Source: DATGMS01 sp035303945
GTDB lineage: Bacteria > Bacteroidota > Bacteroidia > Cytophagales > Cyclobacteriaceae
Direction: 5' to 3'
DNA length: 64,000 nucleotides
Assembly: GCA_035303945.1 (NCBI GenBank)
Contig: DATGQZ010000043.1
Span: 62,001-126,000 of the forward strand
Below the pieces are notes generated by a model, which was given only the letters and a program-made list of their open reading frames with translations, was not told the origin of the DNA and searched no databases. A program made the translations under genes and the position numbers. How positions within the stretch are numbered: the stretch's first letter is position 1; each line of letters begins with the position of its first letter. Positions 51,913-61,275 of the stretch are shown here, one piece after another.

Positions 51913-52788
51913 ATGAAATTTGGACAAGTTGACCATCCCGAAAATGTGGATTTTACTTTGCCGGAAGACCATCCCGACACAGGCGAAATACTGGCAAAAT
52001 ATAAGAATCACAAGTCTCCTTTTGAAGTCTATGTAGGCTGTGCCAAATGGAACAAAACAGATCTTAAAAACTTCTACCCACGCGGCACCAAGGATGAGCT
52101 CAGCTATTACGGAACACAGTTTAATTCTATTGAGCTTAATGCCACCTTCTATAAATCTCCGGATAAAAGCCAAGCTGCTACCTGGGCTGCAAAAACCCCT
52201 GAAGACTTCAAATTTTTCCCTAAAATACCGCAGACGGTAAGTCATTTTAAAAGACTTCAGGACATTAAACAACCTCTTGAGGAATTTTGCGATGCAATCA
52301 GTCAGTTTGAACATAAACTGGGAATGGCCTTTCTTCAAATGCCGGACAATTTCCATCCCCGCTTTATGGACCGGATTGAAACGTTTTTACAAACGGTACC
52401 TTCAGGTATCCCGATGGCGGTAGAGGTAAGACATAAAGACTGGTTTGCTGACCAAAAAATTACGGATGCATATTACGAGCTTCTTGTTAAGCACCAAGCC
52501 ACTAATATAATTGTAGATACTGCCGGGAGAAGAGATATGCTGCACATGCGGCTCAGTTCGGATGCCGCCTTTATTCGCTATGTAGGAGCTAATATCAGCA
52601 GTGATTATAGCCGTTTGGATGATTGGGTAGAAAAAATAAAAAAATGGCGCTCTCAAGGACTTCAAAAACTATATTTCTTTGTGCACCAAAACGTAGAACT
52701 GGAATCCCCCTTACTATCAGCCCATTTTATTAGACAACTTAACAAAGCTTTAGGCCTTACCCTTACTGTCCCTAAAACACTAAAATAG
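51913..52788 (+). CDS. DUF72 (YecE-like) family protein
   Basis: The 291-residue protein has the YecE signature: YVGCAKWNKTDLKNFYP near 36, YYGTQFNSIELNATFYK near 66, FKFFPKIPQTVSHFKRL near 105, and AVEVRHKDWF near 165. The family has a TIM-barrel fold; no confirmed activity is known to me. No signal peptide is seen. A four-codon frame (MDKL) beginning at 51902 ends in a TGA that overlaps the start ATG and might act as a tiny leader; this is speculative. Confidence 0.9.
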   Translation: MKFGQVDHPENVDFTLPEDHPDTGEILAKYKNHKSPFEVYVGCAKWNKTDLKNFYPRGTKDELSYYGTQFNSIELNATFYKSPDKSQAATWAAKTPEDFKFFPKIPQTVSHFKRLQDIKQPLEEFCDAISQFEHKLGMAFLQMPDNFHPRFMDRIETFLQTVPSGIPMAVEVRHKDWFADQKITDAYYELLVKHQATNIIVDTAGRRDMLHMRLSSDAAFIRYVGANISSDYSRLDDWVEKIKKWRSQGLQKLYFFVHQNVELESPLLSAHFIRQLNKALGLTLTVPKTLK

Positions 52789-52870
52789 AACCGTAAAATA
52801 CATTGCTGAACCAAATTGTTTTGCCCAAAGGATATCAAACTGTGGTAGAGTAAATTAATACATTAAAGCT

Positions 52871-53239
52871 ATGAAAAAGGCCATATTCATTGCAGTGTTG
52901 GTAGGAACATGTACTACTACCTATGCACAGCAAGAAACTCTTAACGACAGCCTTCCCCCTTGGGACAATGTTTGGGAACAACAGCTTCGTTGGAATAGGT
53001 TTTTATTAAAATCTCAAGAACAGGAGCGCTCAAAGTGGTATAAGGATGATACGCGGGCAGTGGATCTTCAAGTAGATCCTCGTATGCCCGTTGTTCTTCT
53101 ACCCTTGGACGAGACGCCATTTTTAGTTATGAAAATTCCTGATGACTTTCCTTCCGATATACCTGTGGTACAACTATCCCAAAATCCTATAAGCCCTTTG
53201 CACAGGCCATCTGTCATTGTAATACCTAGAAAGGAATAG
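52871..53239 (+). CDS. Small exported protein of unknown function
   Basis: The 122-residue product starts MKKAIFIAVLVGTCTTTYAQ, a clear signal peptide. The mature part is short, Trp/Arg/Glu-rich (PPWDNVWEQQLRWNRFLLKS) and ends in a Pro/Ile stretch (SPLHRPSVIVIPRKE). I do not recognise a family. It lies 82 bases after the DUF72 gene and converges with the ThDP enzyme gene, whose stop is 12 bases away. Confidence 0.6.
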   Translation: MKKAIFIAVLVGTCTTTYAQQETLNDSLPPWDNVWEQQLRWNRFLLKSQEQERSKWYKDDTRAVDLQVDPRMPVVLLPLDETPFLVMKIPDDFPSDIPVVQLSQNPISPLHRPSVIVIPRKE

Positions 53240-53250
53240 CGGGTCAACGG

Positions 53251-55029
53251 TTATAACACCTTTCCTCCGCCTCGCATCACCTCGCGAATAGTCTGCCTGA
53301 TAATACCGGACTTTTCTGAGTCGCCTTTCAACAAGGCTTTGCTAAAGGCAGCCAGTTGGGCCATATCTACATGTGGAGGTACAATGGGCACGTTTGGATC
53401 GGTTAGCACATCCAAAACAATGGGGCAATCGGCTGAAAATGCCTTGTCTAACGCGGCTGGAATTTGATCCTCGTCCTCAATCCTGATTCCTCGTAAACCA
53501 ACTAAATCTGCAAACCGGGCGTAGTCGACATCAGGAATGTCTTGAGATGCTTCAAATTTAGGTTCTCCGGAAAGCATCCGCTGTTCCCAGGTAACCATGT
53601 TGAGATCCCTATTATTTAAAACGATGATTACCAGGCGGGGGTCCTCCCATTCCTTCCAATATTTTGAGATAGTAATAAGTTCATTCATACACAGCATCTG
53701 CATCGCGCCGTCTCCAACAAAGGCTACAGGCACTCGATCCGGATAGGCAAACTTAGCTGCTATGGCATAAGGCACTGCCGGACACATGGTAGCCAAGTTG
53801 CCTGACAAGGAGGCCATCATCCCTTCCCTAATTCGGATATTTCTTGCAAACCAAAAGGCGGAGGTACCCGAATCCGCCGAAATGATACATTTTTCGGGCA
53901 GCAAAGGAGAAAGCTCAGAAAATACCCGTTGGGGATTAATAGGATCTGCCGGCTGAGCCGCCCGTTGATCCACCGTCTGCCACCACGCTGCTATATGTTC
54001 CTGAATACTGTTTTGCCATGATCGATCCTCTTTATAATTTAAGAGCGGGATAAGCTTTTGCAAAGTGGCTTTACTCTGTCCAAGGAGGTTTACTTCCATG
54101 GGGTATCGAAGGCTCAGCATCTTTCCGTCAATATCAATTTGGACTCCTCGGGCCTTGCCTGGTTCAGGAAGATATTCCGCATAGGGGAAACTGCTCCCCA
54201 CCATCAACAAAGTATCACAACCTTCCATCAATTCGTAACTTGCCCGCGTACCTAACATACCAATAGAACCCGTGACATAAGGAAGATCGTCCGGAAGTGC
54301 TGCTTTTCCTAGCAATGCTTTGGCTACGCCAGCTCCCAATAACTCAGCTACTTGTTTAACTTCCTCTGACGCACCAATCGCTCCCGCACCGATGAGTATG
54401 GCTACTTTTTTACCTGCATTGAGAATTTGGGCAGCTTTCTGCAAATCCTCATTGGCAGGCACCAGATAAGCTTTTGGGTTGCCTACTCCTGTAAACACGC
54501 TGCCATGTTGTTGGGGCGGTTCTTTTTCTGCTGACTCCTCTTGAACATCATTGGGAATAATTACCGCCGTAACCGTTCTTTCTGCTTGGGCAATGCGAAA
54601 GGCGCGATCAATCACCTGCCGCGCTTGTCCAGGATGCGTAACCATCTGCACATAGGCTGAGGCAACATCTTTATACAAGGACAACAAGTCCACTTCCTGT
54701 TGATAATTACTCCCTAAGGAAATTTGCTTTTGCTGCCCAATGATCGCCACTACGGGCTGATGGTCAAGCTTGGCGTCGTAGAGGCCATTCAGCAGGTGTA
54801 TGGCTCCCGGTCCCGAGGTGGCCAAACAAACTCCCGTTTCGCCGGTAAACTTAGCGTGAGCACAGGCCATAAAAGCAGCCATTTCCTCATGCCGAGATTG
54901 GAGAAAACGTATATTTTCCGAACGGTTAAGCGCTCCCAACAATCCATTGATCCCGTCACCGGGATAACCATAAATGCGGCTGATGCCCCAGTTTGATATA
55001 CGTTGCAGTACAAAGTCGCTTACATTCAT
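53251..55029 (-). CDS. ThDP-dependent pyruvate oxidase/dehydrogenase-type enzyme (PoxB-like)
   Basis: The ATG at 55029 (MNVSDFVLQRISNWG) fits the family start; the open frame upstream to 55155 is likely not translated. The 592-residue protein has the cofactor Glu in FLQSRHEEMAAFMA, the middle domain from about 190, and the ThDP-Mg motif VGDGAMQMLCMNELITISKY ending in NNRDLN. It resembles pyruvate:quinone oxidoreductase rather than acetolactate synthase because of its length and MVTWEQ segment. It would make acetate from pyruvate in stationary or oxidative conditions. It is divergent from a Crp/Fnr regulator. Confidence 0.88.
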   Translation of the reverse strand: MNVSDFVLQRISNWGISRIYGYPGDGINGLLGALNRSENIRFLQSRHEEMAAFMACAHAKFTGETGVCLATSGPGAIHLLNGLYDAKLDHQPVVAIIGQQKQISLGSNYQQEVDLLSLYKDVASAYVQMVTHPGQARQVIDRAFRIAQAERTVTAVIIPNDVQEESAEKEPPQQHGSVFTGVGNPKAYLVPANEDLQKAAQILNAGKKVAILIGAGAIGASEEVKQVAELLGAGVAKALLGKAALPDDLPYVTGSIGMLGTRASYELMEGCDTLLMVGSSFPYAEYLPEPGKARGVQIDIDGKMLSLRYPMEVNLLGQSKATLQKLIPLLNYKEDRSWQNSIQEHIAAWWQTVDQRAAQPADPINPQRVFSELSPLLPEKCIISADSGTSAFWFARNIRIREGMMASLSGNLATMCPAVPYAIAAKFAYPDRVPVAFVGDGAMQMLCMNELITISKYWKEWEDPRLVIIVLNNRDLNMVTWEQRMLSGEPKFEASQDIPDVDYARFADLVGLRGIRIEDEDQIPAALDKAFSADCPIVLDVLTDPNVPIVPPHVDMAQLAAFSKALLKGDSEKSGIIRQTIREVMRGGGKVL

Positions 55030-55206
55030 AACAGGCTGTGGATCTAGTGAGGAATAATTAAGCATGACTGCGAAAAACATTCCATATTTGCTGGCACTTG
55101 AATCACCGTTCGTATAATGCTCTGAGCGGCAGAGCCATTCATATGTAAGCGACATTGTAGGTGCATTCGAGGGTCATGGGGTAAAGAAACTACAGTGAGA
55201 AAAGAC

Positions 55207-55214
55207 TATATTTG
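55207..55214 (+). promoter_or_regulatory. Possible -7 element of the Crp/Fnr regulator gene
   Basis: TATATTTG at 55207-55214 matches TAnnTTTG, but no TTTG element is found 19-21 bases upstream. If used, transcription would start near 55220, which supports the ATG at 55252. Confidence 0.3.
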
Positions 55215-55251
55215 TCTGGAGCGCTGTTATTTATCTTTTCAAACCCTAAGC

Positions 55252-55839
55252 ATGGAATCATTGTTAAGAACAAATATTGAAAAAACCCTCGGACACAGTA
55301 TCTCTGATGATATGCTTGACAAATTCGAAGAGCTGTCTTTTGTTAAATCCTTTGACAAGAAGCGGCTTTTAGCCGAAGCAGGTACCATGTGTAACTACCA
55401 GTATTTTATTCTAAAAGGCTCCTGCTACTCTTATTATATCAATGAAAAAGGAGATAAAAAAGCCATCCAGTTTGCATTAGAGAATTACTGGATCACAGAT
55501 GCCAACAGCTATTTTACCGGCAAGCCTGCGGTATTTGATATTGAGACATTGGAACCCACCACAGCAATAATGCTCAACCGTCCCAACATGGAGTTGTTGT
55601 GCGAAACTTATCCCTTGTACGACCGCTTTTTTAGAATCCTCATTCAAAACTCCCTAGCAGCTTTACACTATCGCGTGGCCAAAACCAATAGTGAAACGGC
55701 GGAACATCGGTATCTGGAATTTTCTCAGATGTTCCCTCAGTTGGTACAGCGCATCCCACAGTATCTTATAGCTTCCTATTTGGGCATAGCCCCCCAGTCA
55801 TTGAGTCGCATTAGAAAAGAGCTAGCACTAAAGGAATAG
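55252..55839 (+). CDS. Crp/Fnr family transcriptional regulator
   Basis: The ATG at 55252 (MESLLRTNIEK) is preferred to a GTG at 55195. The 195-residue protein has a cyclic-nucleotide-binding-type fold (LLAEAGTMCNYQYFILKGSCYSYYI, then AIQFALENYWITDANSYFTG) and a C-terminal helix-turn-helix (QYLIASYLGIAPQSLSRIRKEL). No cysteine cluster suggesting an Fe-S sensor is seen. It is divergent from the PoxB-like enzyme and may control it or the downstream stress genes; this is inference. Confidence 0.9.
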   Translation: MESLLRTNIEKTLGHSISDDMLDKFEELSFVKSFDKKRLLAEAGTMCNYQYFILKGSCYSYYINEKGDKKAIQFALENYWITDANSYFTGKPAVFDIETLEPTTAIMLNRPNMELLCETYPLYDRFFRILIQNSLAALHYRVAKTNSETAEHRYLEFSQMFPQLVQRIPQYLIASYLGIAPQSLSRIRKELALKE

Positions 55840-56116
55840 ACAATTTATCGACAAAGAGAACTTCTCCTATGACTGGCAGGCATCCCGTCGTGCTGATTGT
55901 CCCGTAAGCTGTTGCTAAGCTGAATGCTGCAACTGTTGCTTTTCCTAGTCCAAAACAGCGACACAATCATTTTTTCTTCTACTACCATGCCTTGTTCTTC
56001 TTCATCATGAAGACAATGCCAACTTACAGCCTTTTATTAACATAGGTGAATGAAATCCTTATGATAAAGCCGGAATTTTGTAGTGTAATAAATCAACAAA
56101 GTAAACAAACACAATC

Positions 56117-56659
56117 ATGAGTACTACAGAAACAAAAACCACATGGGCACTGGACCCAACACACAGCGAATTGCTATTTAAAGTAAAACACCTGATGATC
56201 ACCAATGTAAAAGGTGAATTCAGAAGCTTCGATGCAACGTTGGAAAGCATTGGCACTGACTTCAGCAAGGCGAGAGTAACGGCTACCGTTCAGGCTGACT
56301 CAATATTTACCAACAATACAGACCGCGACAACCACTTGCGAAGTGCCGACTTCTTCGATGTTGAAAATCATAAGGAGCTTACCTTTGAAGGCAGCTCTTT
56401 TACCAAGCTCGATGATGACAACTACCAATTAAAGGGTAATTTAACAATTAAAGGTATCACCAAAGAAATATCCCTAGATGTTGAATTTGGAGGTATCGCC
56501 AAAGATCCTTGGGGGAACGAAAAGGCCGGATTCTCTTTAAGCGGTAAAATAAACCGTAAAGATTGGGGACTAAACTGGAATGCAGCACTGGAAGCAGGCG
56601 GCGTAATGGTAAGTGATGATGTACGCATCAACGGAGAAGTGCAGTTTGTAAAACAATAA
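56117..56659 (+). CDS. YceI family protein, cytoplasmic form
   Basis: The 180-residue protein has no signal peptide. It starts TWALDPTHSELLFKVKHLMI and continues with FDATLESIG, HLRSADFFDVENHKELTFEG and GKINRKDWGLNWN, typical of the lipocalin-like YceI fold that binds isoprenoids or quinone-like lipids. It precedes the dioxygenase and esterase genes and may belong to the same stress response. A hairpin lies between them. Confidence 0.93.
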   Translation: MSTTETKTTWALDPTHSELLFKVKHLMITNVKGEFRSFDATLESIGTDFSKARVTATVQADSIFTNNTDRDNHLRSADFFDVENHKELTFEGSSFTKLDDDNYQLKGNLTIKGITKEISLDVEFGGIAKDPWGNEKAGFSLSGKINRKDWGLNWNAALEAGGVMVSDDVRINGEVQFVKQ

Positions 56660-56668
56660 TAATCCAAA

Positions 56669-56697
56669 GGTTGTTAAGCAGTGTCTGCTTAACAACC
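56669..56697 (+). terminator. Hairpin between yceI and the dioxygenase gene
   Basis: A perfect 13-bp stem (56669-56681 with 56685-56697) with a 3-nt loop occurs 10 bases after the yceI stop codon. There is no T tract, so it may be a partial terminator or an mRNA processing or stability element. Confidence 0.55.
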
Positions 56698-56732
56698 GCA
56701 CACCATTTTGACCACTAGCAAATAAACAAACT

Positions 56733-57671
56733 ATGAAAGATGCAGTGTTAGGCCTTCATCATATAACCGCTATCGCCGGAGACGCACAGGCCAATTATAA
56801 TTTCTATACAAAAACGCTCGGACTGCGACTGGTAAAGAAAACCGTCAATTTTGACGATCCTCAGACCTACCACTTCTATTTTGGAGATGAAACTGGCACG
56901 CCCGGTAGTATACTCACCTTTTTTCCTTGGAAAAATGTACGAAGCGGGAGAAACGGAGCTGGCATGGCTACTGAAATTGGCTACGCGGTACCAAAAGGGA
57001 GTCTTGACTTTTGGTTAAAGCGGTTTGATGCCTTAAACGTTATCCACGCTGAGATCCAAGAAAGGTTCGGAGAGCGGTATCTTCCCTTTCAGGATCCTGA
57101 TGGTCTATGGATCAATTTAATTGAGACAAAAAACCCGGATAAACGGACAGGTTGGGAGACACGAGAAATACATGCTGGCGTAGCTCTAATGGGTTTCCAC
57201 ACTGTCACATTGACTTTAAATAATCATAAAGCGACTGCTTCGGTGTTAACAAACATATTAGGCTATGAACTAGCCGAACAGGAAGGTAATGTCTTTCGAT
57301 ACCGGACCCAAACTGTGCCTAATGCTGCATATGTGGATCTGCTAGAATCACCTGGCGCACAACGAGGTTTAAATGCAGGTGGAACCATTCACCATGTAGC
57401 TTTTAGAGTTGAAAACGAAGCTGTTTTGATGTCCTATAGGGAAAAAGTATTGAAACAAGGGCTTAACATCACAGAAAAAATAAACCGGGACTACTTCTTC
57501 TCCCTTTACTTCAGAGAACCCGGAGGGGTATTATTTGAAATCGCGACGGATAATCCCGGCTTCGCCATTGATGAATCAGTAGAAAATCTAGGACAAAGTT
57601 TGCAGCTTCCGGATCGATACGAATCCCTACGCGGTCAAATAGAGAAAGCTTTGCCCCCATTAATACAATAA
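56733..57671 (+). CDS. VOC-superfamily ring-cleaving dioxygenase (MhqO-like)
   Basis: The 312-residue protein has two vicinal-oxygen-chelate repeats. GLHHITAIAGDAQANYNFYTK and GTIHHVAFRVENEAVLMSY provide the metal His residues, and GGVLFEIATDNPGFAIDE gives the Glu ligand. Length and sequence fit the LinE/MhqO-type hydroquinone dioxygenase group. In Bacillus such enzymes clear hydroquinones. The next gene is a MhqD-like esterase, strengthening the assignment. The substrate is inferred. Confidence 0.88.
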   Translation: MKDAVLGLHHITAIAGDAQANYNFYTKTLGLRLVKKTVNFDDPQTYHFYFGDETGTPGSILTFFPWKNVRSGRNGAGMATEIGYAVPKGSLDFWLKRFDALNVIHAEIQERFGERYLPFQDPDGLWINLIETKNPDKRTGWETREIHAGVALMGFHTVTLTLNNHKATASVLTNILGYELAEQEGNVFRYRTQTVPNAAYVDLLESPGAQRGLNAGGTIHHVAFRVENEAVLMSYREKVLKQGLNITEKINRDYFFSLYFREPGGVLFEIATDNPGFAIDESVENLGQSLQLPDRYESLRGQIEKALPPLIQ

Positions 57672-57681
57672 TGAAAACAAA

Positions 57682-58302
57682 ATGCACAGCAAAGACATGA
57701 AGACAGCCGGCAAGTCCATACAACAAGCCGACAAAGCTTTGATCCTAATTCATGGCCGGGGTGGTAGTGCTGAGGACATTTTGCGCTTGGCGCCCATGCT
57801 CGCCGTACAAAATTTTGCGCTGTTTGCCCCAAAAGCAGCGAATCGTACTTGGTATCCCTACTCCTTTATGGCCCCGCGTGAACAAAATGAACCTTGGCTT
57901 AGTGCTGCCCTAACCACTCTCGAGAATTTGGTGGAGGATATTATTGCAGAAGGTATAGCACCTGAAGGCATTTACTTTCTTGGCTTTTCACAAGGAGCAT
58001 GTTTGACCTTGGAGTTTGTCGCTAGCTTTGCCAGGAGATACGGAGGCGTAGTGGCTTTTACCGGTGGATTAATAGGTGAAGCATTAGAGGCACAGAGGTA
58101 TAAGGGAGATCTAAAGGGAACCCCAATCCTCATTACGACTGGGGAACCGGATCCCCATGTCCCTTTGCAACGGGTAAAGGAAAGTGATACTATATTAAAA
58201 AGCATGAATGCTTCTGTCAGTCTGAAGGTTTACCCTAACCGTCCACATACTATATCTCATGAAGAATTTCATTTAGCTAATCAGCAAATATTTCAGCAAT
58301 GA
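57682..58302 (+). CDS. Alpha/beta hydrolase, phospholipase/carboxylesterase (MhqD-like)
   Basis: The 206-residue protein has LILIHGRGGSAEDILRLAPM near 23, the nucleophile elbow FLGFSQGACLTLEF, an Asp in TTGEPDPHVPLQRV and the catalytic His in YPNRPHTISHEEFH. It matches the YodD/MhqD subgroup of carboxylesterases. It begins 10 bases after the dioxygenase, and its stop overlaps the next start as ATGA, so the three genes form one transcript. Confidence 0.9.
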   Translation: MHSKDMKTAGKSIQQADKALILIHGRGGSAEDILRLAPMLAVQNFALFAPKAANRTWYPYSFMAPREQNEPWLSAALTTLENLVEDIIAEGIAPEGIYFLGFSQGACLTLEFVASFARRYGGVVAFTGGLIGEALEAQRYKGDLKGTPILITTGEPDPHVPLQRVKESDTILKSMNASVSLKVYPNRPHTISHEEFHLANQQIFQQ

Positions 58303-58655
58303 ATTCATTTACCGTTACAAGGATCTATAGCGATGTACAGGGAGAAAGTCGCTTTGAAGACATACAAATTTCCTTAAAAAATGCAGGTGAGATAGGCAAT
58401 CTTTCCAGTCTTATTCCTGCTAAAGGATTGTTGTTTAGAGAGGTAGCGCCTAGCTACGATTATGACTTCCATACGGCTCCCCAACGGCAATATATTATCC
58501 TGCTAGATGGGGAAATAGAGATTGAAACATCAATAGGTGACAAAAGACGCTTTGGGGCTGGCAATGTCCTTTTGGTGGAGGACACCGAAGGAAAGGGACA
58601 CAAAACCAAAAATCTGCAGCCGATTAAAAGAAAAAGCATATTTATCCCTTTATAA
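58299..58655 (+). CDS. Cupin-domain protein
   Basis: The 118-residue protein is a single small barrel: VAPSYDYDFHTAPQRQYIIL, LDGEIEIETSIGD, RRFGAGNVLLVEDTEGKGH. The cupin motif residues (H, Q/E, H) are visible in part (HTAPQRQYIIL and GKGHKTKN). The enzyme activity, if any, is unknown; it could be a dioxygenase-like or sugar-sensing protein. Its ATG overlaps the preceding stop codon. Confidence 0.82.
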   Translation: MNSFTVTRIYSDVQGESRFEDIQISLKNAGEIGNLSSLIPAKGLLFREVAPSYDYDFHTAPQRQYIILLDGEIEIETSIGDKRRFGAGNVLLVEDTEGKGHKTKNLQPIKRKSIFIPL

Positions 58656-58694
58656 AATGCCATAGCTTCGTCACTGTTCCTATTTAAAAGTATT

Positions 58695-58720
58695 AGTGGA
58701 CGGCTGTCAAACCGTCCACT
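58695..58720. terminator. Bidirectional terminator between the cupin gene and katE
   Basis: A perfect 9-bp stem (58695-58703 with 58712-58720) with an 8-nt loop lies between the two convergent genes. T/A-rich sequence flanks both sides. Confidence 0.75.
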
Positions 58721-58726
58721 ATTAAT

Positions 58727-60931
58727 TTAAGCAGGCAATTGCACCTTATCATGCCGGTCCCAATGCCGATGCTTTTTAATCGCTTCTATAAAGCTTCGAA
58801 AGAAGGCTTCCGCTTTGGCTTCTATTCCAGCCGTTACCACGCCTTTGTCAGATACTACCGTTGCGGAATTTTTGTCAGCCATGTCCACGCCTAACACAAA
58901 GGCTTTTTCAAATAATTGTATACCGTTACCCGATGTGGCGATGGGTTTGCAATGTTTAAAGGCCTCATTCACGAAATGGAGGGCCTCTCCTGCCTGCAGC
59001 ATGGTCATAATGCTCTGCTCGCCTTCGGGGATATATACAGCATCATATAACACTGATCCAGAGGTTAGGTGGCTCTTGTCCGCTTCCAGTTCTTCACCCG
59101 AATTAGCTTTGGTTTTACCCAAAACCATGGACACGATTTCGCTTTGGGCTCCTTCTGCCGCTAAAGCCTCCTTAAGTTTCATAACTTCATCATAGGCAAA
59201 TCCATCTTCCACCAAAATGGCCACCTTTCGGCTTCTCGCCGTTTCTACTTTGTTGATTTCCATGCTTAATGCAGGTGACTGCTTGATGGAGGCGCCATGA
59301 TTGATCTGCTCAGAGAATTCATCTTTAAGAAAGGTACCGGTGGACTCCACCGCTTGGTCCATGGGGACTTCCACGCCAATTCCTTCCGCTATTCTTCTTG
59401 CCAATGCCGGATCTACTTTGTAAAAGTTGCCCACCTGTCGTTGACGGATCTCTTTAGACAGTACCTTCCCTAACTCAAAGTGGGCAGCCTCTACCAAATG
59501 CTGCTGTTCTGGACCGGTGAGAGAATGCCAGAACAAGGCTGCTTGGCTATAGTGGTCCTTAAAGCTTTCACTTCGGGCACGAATCTTATGTCCCTCTACT
59601 TTCTCGGTATAGTGCACGTATCCCCCTTCACTTTCTGAAGCCAATTTGGGGTTACCTCCTGCCCGGGAATTCGGCCAATAGTTAACTTTTCCTTTGTTGA
59701 TGGTTTGCCGCATAAAACCAGCTTGCTGATGATTGTGGACAGGAGCTATAGGTCGGTTGATCGGAATTTCGGCGAAATTAGCGCTGTTGAACCGATTAAG
59801 TTGTGTGTCTACATAGGAAAACAACCTTGCCTGAAGTAATGGATCGTTGGTAACGTCGATGCCTGGCACCAAATGGCCAGGATGGAACGCTACCTGCTCT
59901 GTCTCTGCAAAAAAGTTGCCTGGATTGCGATTAAGTATCATCTTACCAATGCGTTTGACCGGCACAAGTTCTTCGGGAATAAGTTTCGTTGGGTCCAATA
60001 GATCAAAATCAAATTTAAATTCATCTTCTTCCGCTACCAGCTGTACCCCTAATTCGAATTCAGGATAATCGCCAGCCTCTATCGCGTCCCACAAGTCACG
60101 ACGCAGCCAATCTGGATCTTTCCCGTTGATTTTTTGCGCCTCATCCCACACCAAAGAGTGGGTACCCAATAATGGCTTCCAATGCAGTTTGACAAAAGTT
60201 CCCTTGCCCTCTTCGTTTATAAACCTAAAGGTATGTACTGCAAAACCTTCCATCATACGGTAACTTCTGGGGATTGCTCTATCGGAGAGTACCCAAAGCA
60301 GCATGTGCGTGGATTCGGGAATAAGAGAAGCAAAATCCCAAAAATTGTCATGAGCAGCAGTAGCTTGAGGGATTTGATTGTCAGGCTCAGGCTTAAGTGC
60401 ATGCACTAAATCCGGGAATTTGATGCCGTCCTGGATAAAAAAAACAGGGATGTTGTTCGCTACTAAGTCATAATTTCCTTCTTCTGTATAGAATTTAGTG
60501 GCAAAACCGCGCCCGTCGCGTACCGCATCTGCGGAACCTCTAAATCCCACAACCTGAGAAAATCGTACGAAAACCGGTGTTTTAATGCTCGGCTCTGTCA
60601 AAAATTTTGCTTTTGTATAGGCTTTCATGGTATCGTCATAGGCCTGAAAATATCCATGGGCACCGGATCCCCGCGCATGAACTATTCTCTCTGGAATATT
60701 TTCGTGATCAAAATGAGTCATTTTCTCCCTGAAATGGAAATCCTCCATTAATGTAGGGCCCCTGGATCCAGCTTTTAGCGAGTCATCGGTATGATGAATT
60801 CTTACGCCTTCATCCGTCGTCATAAATTGTTCGTTAGATTCTTCCCGAAAGGTATGCAGTTGGCGATTCTTGCTGTGTTCATCAACTTTGCCTGGGTGCA
60901 AATTCCGATTTGGCTCATCATTCTCTTTCAT
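58727..60931 (-). CDS. katE: Large-subunit (clade 2) catalase with DJ-1/PfpI C-terminal domain
   Basis: The ATG at 60931 (MKENDEPNRNLHP) gives 734 residues, normal for HPII-type catalase. The catalytic His lies in RIVHARGSGAHGYF, Asn in NYDLVANNIPVFFIQDG and the heme-ligand Tyr in LFSYVDTQLNR. After about residue 560 a GATase1/DJ-1-like domain follows (RKVAILVEDGFAYDEVMKL to FRSFIEAIKKH). It breaks down hydrogen peroxide in the cytoplasm. It is convergent with the aromatic-detox genes. Confidence 0.96.
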   Translation of the reverse strand: MKENDEPNRNLHPGKVDEHSKNRQLHTFREESNEQFMTTDEGVRIHHTDDSLKAGSRGPTLMEDFHFREKMTHFDHENIPERIVHARGSGAHGYFQAYDDTMKAYTKAKFLTEPSIKTPVFVRFSQVVGFRGSADAVRDGRGFATKFYTEEGNYDLVANNIPVFFIQDGIKFPDLVHALKPEPDNQIPQATAAHDNFWDFASLIPESTHMLLWVLSDRAIPRSYRMMEGFAVHTFRFINEEGKGTFVKLHWKPLLGTHSLVWDEAQKINGKDPDWLRRDLWDAIEAGDYPEFELGVQLVAEEDEFKFDFDLLDPTKLIPEELVPVKRIGKMILNRNPGNFFAETEQVAFHPGHLVPGIDVTNDPLLQARLFSYVDTQLNRFNSANFAEIPINRPIAPVHNHQQAGFMRQTINKGKVNYWPNSRAGGNPKLASESEGGYVHYTEKVEGHKIRARSESFKDHYSQAALFWHSLTGPEQQHLVEAAHFELGKVLSKEIRQRQVGNFYKVDPALARRIAEGIGVEVPMDQAVESTGTFLKDEFSEQINHGASIKQSPALSMEINKVETARSRKVAILVEDGFAYDEVMKLKEALAAEGAQSEIVSMVLGKTKANSGEELEADKSHLTSGSVLYDAVYIPEGEQSIMTMLQAGEALHFVNEAFKHCKPIATSGNGIQLFEKAFVLGVDMADKNSATVVSDKGVVTAGIEAKAEAFFRSFIEAIKKHRHWDRHDKVQLPA

Positions 60932-61232
60932 AATATATAGATTTAAGGGTTTAATTTGACTAGAGGTTAAAGCCGCCGGTGGAATAGCACATGGAAAGAG
61001 TTCCAATTTCCATTAATAAAAGACGACATTTGCGGATACCTGATTATGACCGGTTAACTTTCCAAATATTGTTCCAGCATCTGCTCACTGAGCGCAGCCG
61101 TTAAACTATCACTTGCTTACGCAAGCTTTGGCAGGTGATACGAGATACCCATAGTTATCTTTGAGTTTGTTGTGGGTAAAATCAGATTGAGTTAAAAAGC
61201 CTGTCAAGCATATGATAATTTTCTAAAGGCTA

Positions 61233-61264
61233 TTGCATAAATGCACCAAGCTCTATTATCTTTG
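61233..61264 (+). promoter_or_regulatory. Promoter of the tRNA-Gly gene
   Basis: TTG at 61233-61235 and TATCTTTG at 61257-61264 are separated by 21 bases. This fits the Bacteroidota consensus and would place transcription start near 61270, six bases before the tRNA. Confidence 0.55.
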
Positions 61265-61275
61265 GAAGCTCAACA

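Noticed and set aside
51902..51916. Four-codon leader MDKL overlapping the DUF72 start
   Set aside because: Such short frames arise by chance; nothing else supports a leader peptide.
61156..61163. TATCTTTG resembling a promoter -7 element
   Set aside because: The nearest TTTG is 25 bases upstream, outside the 19-21 spacing, and no gene follows closely except the tRNA, which has its own better site.
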